Part shown: positions 1-5,691 of the stretch, piece after piece
Position numbering within the stretch: the first letter of the stretch is position 1
Layout: each line of letters opens with the position of its first letter
Translations under genes and position numbers: made by a program
Source: UBA2402 sp037139735
GTDB taxonomy: Bacteria > Planctomycetota > Phycisphaerae > Phycisphaerales > UBA1924
Direction of reading: 5' to 3'
Assembly: GCA_037139735.1 (NCBI GenBank)
Contig: JBAXFU010000094.1
Span: forward strand, 1-12,697
DNA: 12,697 nucleotides
The notes under the pieces: model-generated
Databases searched by the model: none
Told to the model about the DNA's origin: nothing
The model's input: the letters and a program-made list of their open reading frames with translations, nothing else

Positions 1-985
1 CCACCTGCTTGGCGGCGTCGATCATGCCCCTCGCCACGCGGACCATCGAGCGATCGGGTCCCGCGCCCACGTCGCTCCCAAGGCACGTGCTCACGCCCCT
101 GGAGACGTGACGGGCCAGGTCCATCTCGCCCGCGTCGAGGAAGCGGTTGGCGGCGGGGCAATGGGCCACCGCCGCGCCGCGCTCGGCGAGCAGCGTCCGG
201 TCGGCGTCATCGAGATGAATGCCGTGCCCGAGGATGGTGCGGGGCGTGAGCAGGCCGGCGCGGTCGTAGACCTGCGTGTAGGTGAGGCCCGGGTGCAGAC
301 CCCGCATGGTCTCGATCTCACGGATCGTCTCGGCGAGGTGGGTCTGGACGAGCCAGCCGGTTCGTTTGGCGAGCGTGCCGCAGCCGGCGAGAAGCGCGTC
401 GGAGCACGCGACGGCGAAGCGCGGGGTGACGGCGGGGGTGATGCGGCCCTTGGGTCTCAGCGACGCGGCCTGCGAGAGGGCGGCGGGCGCGGGGACGAGC
501 AGGGCCGCGGGACCGTTGCGATCCATCAGCGACTGACCGACATGCCCGGAGAGGCCCTTGGCGGCGATCGCGTCGATGGCGGCCTGCGTGGCGGCAAAGT
601 GGCTGGTGCCGTACGCCGCGACGGCGGTGGTGCCGAAGGAGAGGAGTTCGTCGGCGACGCGTGCCGCCATGCCTTGGGCGAAGTCGACGTCGGCCCACTT
701 CATCTCCGCCGGGAAGACGGCGCGCTCGAGCCAGTCGAGCAGTTCGAGCCCGTCGACGCCGATGACGTCGAACTGCGGGAGGTGCAGGTGGCAGTCGGTG
801 AAGGCGGGGATGACGATGCACCCCTCGTCGCCCAGGTCGGGCGCCGGCGCCGTGCGTGCGGCTTCGACGACGCGAACCCGCGGGCCTTCGATCACGACGT
901 GGCCGCAGGCGTCGCCAAGGCGCACGGAGCGTTCACCCTGCGGGAGCAAGAGCGTGCCGGCGATCGTCAATGTCGCGGGAGGCAT
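1..985 (-). CDS. guaD: Guanine deaminase (amidohydrolase family), C-terminus cut off by the window edge
   Basis: This enzyme hydrolyses guanine to xanthine and ammonia in the cytoplasm (purine salvage or catabolism). The frame opens at an ATG and stays open for 328 codons to the left edge, so roughly the last quarter of a usual 430-450 residue protein is missing. Visible metal-site motifs are DCHLHLPQ at 64-71 (His66, His68), THLAET at 215-220 (His216), LGHGIH at 252-257 (His254) and GSDVGAG at 303-309 (Asp305). The segments LLDWLERAVFPAE (82-94), SFGTT, TPRFA (187-191) and VAHCPAAN are typical of guanine deaminase rather than of other amidohydrolases, which is the reason for the specific name. 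The gene starts 34 bases after the fliS stop and is probably co-transcribed with it. No clear Shine-Dalgarno sequence precedes the ATG and no other ATG lies in the spacer. A related aminohydrolase acting on another purine or pterin is the main alternative. Confidence 0.88.
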   Translation of the reverse strand, partial: MPPATLTIAGTLLLPQGERSVRLGDACGHVVIEGPRVRVVEAARTAPAPDLGDEGCIVIPAFTDCHLHLPQFDVIGVDGLELLDWLERAVFPAEMKWADVDFAQGMAARVADELLSFGTTAVAAYGTSHFAATQAAIDAIAAKGLSGHVGQSLMDRNGPAALLVPAPAALSQAASLRPKGRITPAVTPRFAVACSDALLAGCGTLAKRTGWLVQTHLAETIREIETMRGLHPGLTYTQVYDRAGLLTPRTILGHGIHLDDADRTLLAERGAAVAHCPAANRFLDAGEMDLARHVSRGVSTCLGSDVGAGPDRSMVRVARGMIDAAKQV

Positions 986-1019
986 GGCGCGGGAACCGTA
1001 GTGCGCGCCCCGCGGGGGT

Positions 1020-1517
1020 TCAGGCGGCGAGGTTGGAGAGGCCCGGGGCGGGCGCGATCTTGCCGGCCGGCTCGCCGGCGGCGGGGGCGGTCGTGGCCTT
1101 GTCGGCGGCGACCTTCTCCATGGCCATCACCCAGGTCTCACGCTCGTACGCGAGCAGGCGGAGCACCTCGTCGATCTTCGCGAAGTCCTTCTCGTGCACG
1201 CCCTCGACCAGGTGCTTGTACATGAACCCGTAGAGGGAACGAACCTTCTCCGAGAGGTCGCGGTCGCAGTCGGGGCGGATGGAGGTCATCAGCTCGATGA
1301 TGATCTCGCGGCACTGGCTGAAGCCGTTGAAGCTCGTCTCGAAGTCCTTGCGGACCAACGCCTCGCGGCCCTGGTTGCCGAACTTGATCGCGCCGTCGAG
1401 GAGCATCAGCCGCAGTTCCTGGGGCGACGCGCTGAGGACCTTGGTCCGCAGGTAGGCGTTGGCCGCCCCGTTGAGGGGCGAGGCGGAGGCGGGCTTGGAG
1501 CTGCTGGGCTGGCTCAT
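1020..1517 (-). CDS. fliS: Flagellar export chaperone FliS
   Basis: FliS binds the C-terminal end of flagellin in the cytoplasm, prevents early polymerisation and helps deliver it to the flagellar type III export apparatus. The 165-residue product carries the family signature NAYLRTKVLSASPQELRLML (20-39) followed by LDGAIKF, then the helical core with SFNGFSQCREIIIELM and a SLYGFMYKHLVEG segment. A Pro/Ala-rich tail of about 25 residues after the core makes it longer than the usual 125-140 residues. It lies 115 bases downstream of fliD, the common fliD-fliS order, with guaD 34 bases further on. The ATG has no visible Shine-Dalgarno sequence. An octamer GCCGATAC, close to the sigma-28 -10 element, sits 11 bases upstream on the coding strand, so a nearly leaderless transcript is possible but unproven. 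Confidence 0.95.
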   Translation of the reverse strand: MSQPSSSKPASASPLNGAANAYLRTKVLSASPQELRLMLLDGAIKFGNQGREALVRKDFETSFNGFSQCREIIIELMTSIRPDCDRDLSEKVRSLYGFMYKHLVEGVHEKDFAKIDEVLRLLAYERETWVMAMEKVAADKATTAPAAGEPAGKIAPAPGLSNLAA

Positions 1518-1528
1518 GGATGCAGCAA

Positions 1529-1536
1529 GTATCGGC
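1529..1536 (-). promoter_or_regulatory. Possible sigma-28 (FliA) -10 element upstream of fliS
   Basis: On the minus strand the octamer GCCGATAC matches the FliA -10 consensus GCCGATAA in seven of eight positions and lies 11 bases before the fliS ATG. The -35 region at the expected distance matches poorly (about three of eight), and transcription from here would leave only a few bases of leader. The location ahead of a late flagellar gene is the main argument in its favour. Confidence 0.22.
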
Positions 1537-1632
1537 TCTGGCGGATCGAGGCTGAAGGGAGTGCGGGCGATCGGGCGGCGAAATCAACCGACGCGTCGCG
1601 TTCGTGCCGCGGGGTCGCGGAGGCACGCGGGA

Positions 1633-4500
1633 TCAGCCCGCGCGGGGGATGCTGCCCAGCGCGCTCTGCTGGTTCTGCATCTTGCCGATCGACTTTTCCA
1701 TGTTGGTGAACTGGGTCTGGAGGAGCTGTCGCTTGGCCTCGAGCTTGGCGTCGAAGGCGTCGATCCGCGATTGCTGGAGCTTGACCTGGTCGCGGAGCTG
1801 GTCCTGGCGGGCGAAGAGGATGGCGCTCGTCCCCTCGACGTACCGCTTGCCCAGCTCCTCCATCTGGCCCATCACGCTCAAGGTGGTGAAGGTCGTGCCC
1901 GCGGCGGGGTTGCGGACGCTCACGCCGTCGCCCAGATCGATCCGCCGGTCGTCCGCGACGGTCCGGGCCGTGAAGAGGGCCTCGACGGCCGCCGGGTCGT
2001 TCGCGAGCGCCTCGCGGAGGCGGTTGGAGTCGAGCTTCAGGTTCGCGCCCTCGCCGATCGTGATGCCCACGTCCGCCAGACGCGTGTACTGGCCGACCGC
2101 CCCGCGGGCCACGCTCTGCACCGTGGCGTAGAGCTGCGATCGCAACTCGAGCATCGTGCTGTCGCCCAGCAGGGCGGCCCGCTTGTTGGAGTCCTTGTCG
2201 TACTTGGTCTGCGACTCGATGCGGTCGATGGCCGTGTTGAAGGACGTGACGAAGACGCCGATGGCCGTCTCGATGCCCCCCACGTCGCTGGCGACCGAGA
2301 GGTTGACCGGTGTGTCGCTCGTGCCCTTGAGGTCGATCTTCACGCCCGGCAGCACGCTGTCGATCGTGTTGGTCGTGCTCGTCACGGCGATGCCCGACGC
2401 GGCGTCCGCGCTGCCGAAGAAGACGCGGGCGTCGCGGCCCCGGTCAAGCGTCGCGATCCCCAGGTCCACCGTGCCGGTGTCGATGACGAATCGCCCCGCG
2501 CTGCCGGTCTGGTTGCTCGTCAGGCTCAGGCGGAAGGGCGATGCGCCCGAACCGTCTCGCACGATGCTCGCCGTCACGCCCGCCTTCGTCGCGTTGATCT
2601 TCTCGGCCAACTGCTGGAGCGTCTCGGCGCCCGTCAGCGTCACCTTCCGCTCGAACGAGCCGTCGATCGCGTTCGACGCGCCCAGGTCCGAGGCCGTCCC
2701 CAGCAGGTTCAACGCCTTGGCCATCGCCGAGCCCGCTTCCTCCACCTTGAGCTTCTGCGTCCCCGCCGTCTCGCCCGCGGCGAGCTTCTCGCGGATCGAC
2801 ACGCCGTCCCCCGTCGAGTTGATCGACGCCGTCACCTTGAGGCCGCGGCTGTTGATCAGGTCGATCAGGTCGCCCAGCGTCTTGGTCGCGTCCGACACGC
2901 GCACCAGCGAACTGGCGCCGGTGGCGTCGGTGATCCGGAAGTCGCCCGTGCCCACGCCCTTGCCGTTGTTCAGGCTCGTCAGCGTCGTCGAGCGGCTCAT
3001 GTACTGACGCTGCAGGTTGCCGCTGGTCTTGGACGCCCCGTCCTGGCCCGTCGGGCCGGTGGAGAGCCCGAGTGCGGCCGCCGCGTCCTGTCCCGACGTT
3101 CCGGTGATCTTGAGCTTGCCGGCGCCGCTCGTCAGGTCCGTGATCACGACGCCCGTGCCCCTGGCGTCGAGTTCCGCTCGCACGCGCTTCACGCCCCCGA
3201 CCTTGCTCGCCTCCTCGATCTCCGCGAGCATGTCCTGCACCGTTCCCGACGTGTCCACCGCCGCGGAGAACTCCGCGTCGTTGTGGAGCTTGAAGTTGAG
3301 CATCCCGTCGTGCGTCGCCTTGGCGAAGCCCGTCAGGCCCTTCACCATCGTGGTCTGCATGCCCGCCAGCACGCGGTTGCCGAAGAGCATCGTGCCGCTG
3401 ATGGTCGTCGGCAGGCCAAGGTCCGCCGCCGTCGAGTCGGAGCCCTCGATCACGCTCAGGGTCCGCGTGTTGGTGGTGTCGATGATCTGGAGCCGGTTGT
3501 TCTCGCCGTCGATTGACGCGGTGATCCCGGTGAAGCCCGCGCTCGTCATGGCGGCGTTGATCCGCGACACCACGCCCGCGAGATCCGACACCGGCCCGCT
3601 GTTCTTCTCCGGCGGGTTCTTCGTCTCGTCCCACGTGTCGCTGAGGTTGATCCCCACCTGCGTGCTGCCCACGCTGATCTTGAAGTTCGACGAGGCGTTG
3701 GACGTCGAGGCGCGGATCGCCACCCCGTTGCCGTCGTTGAGCGAACCCAGCGTCGTCGCGCCGCTCAACCGGTACACCACGTTGCCCGTCACCTTCCCGT
3801 CGGCCGCCGCCACGCCCGCCAGGCCCAGCGAGGTCGCCATCGACGAGCCCGCGCCGTCCGCCACCGTCATCGCGCCGCCCGCGTTGTCGCGAATGACGAA
3901 GCGGCCGCCGTTGACCGAGGCCGTGACCTGCGCCGTGCCGTTCGCGTTGATCGCCTCGAGCACGTCGTTCACGCTCGTCGCCCGCGACAGGTCGATCGTC
4001 GCCGCGCGATTCGCCGAGTCGGTCACGATGATCCGCCCGCGACGCACCCCCTGCCCGTCGTTGAGTTCCGAAAGTTCGACGTCGCGGTCCAGCCTCGCCT
4101 TGGCGCTCTCGAACGAGAGCGTCGTCACGCCCACGCCCGACAGGTCCTTGTTCGCGAATCCCCTCGACAGCCCCTGCTGCGTCGAGACCAGGCGATCCAC
4201 CAGGAACGTGTAGTTCCCCGGCACCGCCTCCTTGTCGGCCGTCGCCTTGAGCACGTTGTCGTTCGACGACGTCGCCGCCTTGGACTGGAACGTGTTGTTC
4301 AGGCGGAACCCCGCCGCGGCGGTCTTGATCGCCGTGATCCGCGACGCGATGTCGAGGTACGACGCCTGCTGCAGCTGGAACTGCGCCATCCGCGACTTGG
4401 CCAGCTCCTTGGGCCTGGCCTCGACCGCCAACAGCTGCTCGATCAACTTCCCGGAGTCGATCCCGCTGAAGACGCCCACCGAGCTCGTGATGCCACCCAT
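1633..4500 (-). CDS. fliD: Flagellar filament cap protein FliD (hook-associated protein 2), long form with repeats
   Basis: FliD forms the cap at the filament tip, where exported flagellin is folded and inserted. The N-terminal FliD domain covers about residues 1-105 and starts with the typical SSVGVFSGIDSGKLIEQLLA. The FliD C-terminal domain spans about 690-955, with NTIDSVLPGVKIDLKG (711-726), LLGDSTMLELRSQL and a closing coiled coil ending near LQTQFTNMEKSIGKMQNQQ. Between them lie about 545 residues of flagellin-IN-like repeats. At 955 residues it is about twice the length of E. coli FliD (468). The ATG at 4500 is chosen because AAGGAG (4512-4507) lies six bases before it and because homology begins exactly there; the frame stays open back to 5508, but that extension is antisense to another gene. 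First gene of a probable fliD-fliS-guaD unit. Confidence 0.95.
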   Translation of the reverse strand: MGGITSSVGVFSGIDSGKLIEQLLAVEARPKELAKSRMAQFQLQQASYLDIASRITAIKTAAAGFRLNNTFQSKAATSSNDNVLKATADKEAVPGNYTFLVDRLVSTQQGLSRGFANKDLSGVGVTTLSFESAKARLDRDVELSELNDGQGVRRGRIIVTDSANRAATIDLSRATSVNDVLEAINANGTAQVTASVNGGRFVIRDNAGGAMTVADGAGSSMATSLGLAGVAAADGKVTGNVVYRLSGATTLGSLNDGNGVAIRASTSNASSNFKISVGSTQVGINLSDTWDETKNPPEKNSGPVSDLAGVVSRINAAMTSAGFTGITASIDGENNRLQIIDTTNTRTLSVIEGSDSTAADLGLPTTISGTMLFGNRVLAGMQTTMVKGLTGFAKATHDGMLNFKLHNDAEFSAAVDTSGTVQDMLAEIEEASKVGGVKRVRAELDARGTGVVITDLTSGAGKLKITGTSGQDAAAALGLSTGPTGQDGASKTSGNLQRQYMSRSTTLTSLNNGKGVGTGDFRITDATGASSLVRVSDATKTLGDLIDLINSRGLKVTASINSTGDGVSIREKLAAGETAGTQKLKVEEAGSAMAKALNLLGTASDLGASNAIDGSFERKVTLTGAETLQQLAEKINATKAGVTASIVRDGSGASPFRLSLTSNQTGSAGRFVIDTGTVDLGIATLDRGRDARVFFGSADAASGIAVTSTTNTIDSVLPGVKIDLKGTSDTPVNLSVASDVGGIETAIGVFVTSFNTAIDRIESQTKYDKDSNKRAALLGDSTMLELRSQLYATVQSVARGAVGQYTRLADVGITIGEGANLKLDSNRLREALANDPAAVEALFTARTVADDRRIDLGDGVSVRNPAAGTTFTTLSVMGQMEELGKRYVEGTSAILFARQDQLRDQVKLQQSRIDAFDAKLEAKRQLLQTQFTNMEKSIGKMQNQQSALGSIPRAG
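2443..4080 (-). repeat. Five flagellin-IN-like protein repeats inside fliD
   Basis: Residues about 141-686 of FliD divide into five units of roughly 80-120 residues. Three begin with a hairpin of the form LNDGxG or LNNGKG (145-151, 253-259, 509-515). All five contain a helix-strand block of the type INxxGxxVTASI (starting near 184, 314, 428, 549 and 635), and four end in an A-x-LGL or ALNL segment (near 226, 361, 478, 597). This is the style of the flagellin hook IN motif, which forms surface-exposed domains of cap and filament proteins. Unit borders are by eye. Confidence 0.7.
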
Positions 4501-4506
4501 GCGCAG

Positions 4507-4533
4507 CTCCTTCCGGCGAAGGTCCTTCCGGCG
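4507..4533 (-). repeat. Duplicated Shine-Dalgarno unit in the fliD leader
   Basis: On the coding strand the 11-mer CGCCGGAAGGA occurs twice, 15 bases apart (4533-4523 and 4518-4508). Each copy contains AAGGA. The copy nearer the gene gives AAGGAG six bases before the fliD ATG. CCTTC between the copies can pair with GAAGG of the second copy across a four-base loop, so the functional ribosome site could be partly hidden in RNA structure. Confidence 0.6.
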
Positions 4534-4577
4534 TGCCCGTGCGGGCCCGTCGTGGCCGCGACGCGACCACCGCTGGA

Positions 4578-4585
4578 ACATCGGC
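4578..4585 (-). promoter_or_regulatory. Weak sigma-28-like -10 element upstream of fliD
   Basis: The minus-strand octamer GCCGATGT matches the FliA -10 consensus GCCGATAA in six of eight positions and lies 77 bases before the fliD ATG. The matching -35 segment is poor. It is listed because the same GCCGAT core also precedes fliS. Confidence 0.18.
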
Positions 4586-4602
4586 TCGCACGGGGTGGAC
4601 CA

Positions 4603-4743
4603 TGAAAGCGGACCCCCTCCGTCATGCCCGGACGCGGGCCCGGCAGGGGGTTCATGCCGCCCGACCCGGCGGCACCCCCTCCCCTCGGCGGGGCACCACC
4701 CCTCGGACGGGCGAACCAGCCCGCCCCCTTCCGACGTACGGTC
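4603..4743. other. GC-rich divergent spacer with nested inverted repeats
   Basis: This is the central part of the spacer between fliD and the membrane-protein gene. CCCCCT (4613-4618) can pair with AGGGGG (4645-4650), and inside it GCCCG (4626-4630) pairs with CGGGC (4635-4639). Short C-runs and the word CCCCTCGG follow (about 4675-4720). The plus frame is open from an ATG at 4624, but the extra 56 residues it would add are a low-complexity Gly/Pro/Arg stretch, so I treat it as non-coding. No clear promoter pair is visible. Confidence 0.4.
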
Positions 4744-4791
4744 ATGGTCGCTCCACCCCGCAGGCTCCGACGGCCGAAGATTCAGGTGTCC

Positions 4792-5430
4792 ATGACCTTC
4801 CCGCCCGCTCAACGTTGGCTCTCCGTCATCCTCGCCGTCACGTGCGCCGGCGTGGGCCTCTCGGCCCTCGCCATGATCTCCGTCGCCGCCTTCGTCTCGC
4901 TCAAGCCCGCGTGGCTCGTGATCGGCTTCGAGGCCGTCGCCGTCGTCGCCGCCTTGCTCGGACTGCGAGAGGCACGCGCCCGACTCGTCGACGCGCCCGG
5001 GCTCTCGCTCGGTTGCGTCGCCCTGGTCTTCGGGCCCGCCGCCTTCCTTGCGTGGCTCAGCGTGCGGGGCAAGCTCGAGGTCGGCGGCTCGGTCGATTCG
5101 GTCTCGATCACGCCGTGGCTCGCCGGACGCCTCGCCGCCGCCGCGCTCGTCGGTGCGATCGGCGCGTTCCTCGTGCTCGGGCGCAATCCGCGAACCATTC
5201 ACTATCTCAAGCGCAGCGCGTGGGCGGCGACGCCCCTCGCCATCGGCGGGGTCGTCGCCTTCGTCCTGATGCGGACAGGGGCCGCCGCGTTCGTCGCGTC
5301 GCTGCCCGGCATCGTCACCGGCATGGTGCTCACCGTCGTCGGCCTGATCGCCGTCATCCTCGTCAGCGCGACGCTGCACTGCCTCATCCGCGCCTTCGAG
5401 ATGGGCCGCGACATGCGCCGCGACGCCTGA
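4792..5430 (+). CDS. Multi-pass membrane protein of unknown function
   Basis: I do not recognise this family. The 212-residue product from the ATG at 4792 is strongly hydrophobic, with probable membrane segments near residues 9-35, 40-58, 71-92, 109-130, 143-161 and 164-200 (the last may be two spans). Loops are short and rich in Arg; the C-terminus is a short charged tail (RAFEMGRDMRRDA). No catalytic motif is visible. In-frame ATGs also occur at 4624, 4654 and 4744; 4792 is preferred because it gives a short normal N-terminus before the first membrane segment, while the upstream part is low-complexity and overlaps inverted repeats. None has a strong Shine-Dalgarno site. It is divergent from fliD. 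The stop codon falls inside a 14-bp tandem repeat. The opposite strand is also open here, but its translation is a charged, low-complexity product typical of an antisense shadow. Confidence 0.62.
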   Translation: MTFPPAQRWLSVILAVTCAGVGLSALAMISVAAFVSLKPAWLVIGFEAVAVVAALLGLREARARLVDAPGLSLGCVALVFGPAAFLAWLSVRGKLEVGGSVDSVSITPWLAGRLAAAALVGAIGAFLVLGRNPRTIHYLKRSAWAATPLAIGGVVAFVLMRTGAAAFVASLPGIVTGMVLTVVGLIAVILVSATLHCLIRAFEMGRDMRRDA

Positions 5431-5470
5431 GCCGCGACGCCTGAGCCGTGACGCCTGAGCCGCGACGCGG
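5419..5470. repeat. 14-bp tandem repeat, about 3.6 copies, covering a stop codon
   Basis: The unit CGCGACGCCTGAGC occurs at 5419-5432 and 5433-5446, then as CGTGACGCCTGAGC at 5447-5460, with a partial fourth copy beginning at 5461 (CGCGACGC). The first copy contains the last codons and TGA stop of the membrane-protein gene. Because 14 is not a multiple of three, each copy puts TGA in a different frame, so all three plus frames are closed within 30 bases. Confidence 0.9.
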
Positions 5471-5530
5471 GGGCGAGTCCCCGCGAGACCCGCTCCGATC
5501 CCCGCCAACCCGCGCTTATCCTGTGCGACC

Positions 5531-5549
5531 GGCCTCGGCCCGGGAGGCC
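5531..5549. repeat. Short GC-rich inverted repeat
   Basis: GGCCTC (5531-5536) and GAGGCC (5544-5549) form a 6-bp stem with a 7-base loop. It lies directly left of the long inverted repeat, so a minus-strand transcript would reach it just after the long hairpin. No T-run follows on either strand. Confidence 0.5.
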
Positions 5550-5551
5550 GC

Positions 5552-5641
5552 TTGCCTTTTCCAGCCTCCTGGCGAAGACCGTCCGGCGCACCTCCTCGGG
5601 TTCGCTCGGGTCAGCACATCGCCAGGAAGCTGAAAAGGCAA
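5552..5641. repeat. Long imperfect inverted repeat (24/23 bp arms, 43-base loop)
   Basis: The left arm is 5552-5575 and the right arm 5619-5641. The reverse complement of the right arm equals the left arm except for one extra C and one C/T difference, giving 22 pairable positions. The arms include CCTTTTC and CCTGGCGA. The right arm encodes the C-terminal end of the 26-codon minus-strand frame. Any transcript across it could fold into a strong hairpin; no T-run follows, so a classical terminator is not supported. Confidence 0.85.
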
Positions 5642-5691
5642 AGCAACAGGATGCGGCGGCGGGGGTCGTCAAGGGCAAGAAGGAGCTTCAT
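5611..5691 (-). CDS. Possible small hydrophobic peptide of 26 residues
   Basis: A minus-strand frame starts with ATG at 5691, five bases after AAAGGA (5702-5697), one of the best ribosome sites in the window, and ends with TGA at 5611. The peptide begins MKLLLALDDPRRR and continues into a hydrophobic, Cys-containing end (ILLLCLFSFLAMC). This could be a tiny membrane peptide or a leader peptide; the closing LAMC loosely resembles a lipobox, but the stop follows at once. A sigma-54-like promoter sequence lies 33 bases upstream of the ATG. The 3' part is one arm of the long inverted repeat. The ATG overlaps the divergent ATG at 5690 on the plus strand. No homologue is recognised, and chance remains a real possibility. 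Confidence 0.33.
   Translation of the reverse strand: MKLLLALDDPRRRILLLCLFSFLAMC

Noticed and set aside
107..1225. Open plus-strand frame of 372 codons
   Set aside because: It is antisense to guanine deaminase and part of fliS, which have clear family motifs; its product is charged, repetitive and typical of GC-rich antisense frames.
1459..3516. Open plus-strand frame of 685 codons opposite fliD
   Set aside because: The product is a His/Arg/Ala/Val-rich shadow, while the minus strand encodes unmistakable FliD.
4586..4602. Possible sigma-54 site upstream of fliD (TGGTCCACCCCGTGCGA, minus strand)
   Set aside because: The GG-N10-GC spacing is right, but most of the remaining -24 bases and the flanks of the -12 block do not match; too weak to list as a promoter.
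4501..5508. Upstream extension of the fliD frame by 336 codons
   Set aside because: FliD homology begins exactly at the ATG at 4500 with a good ribosome site; the extension is charged low-complexity sequence antisense to a membrane protein.
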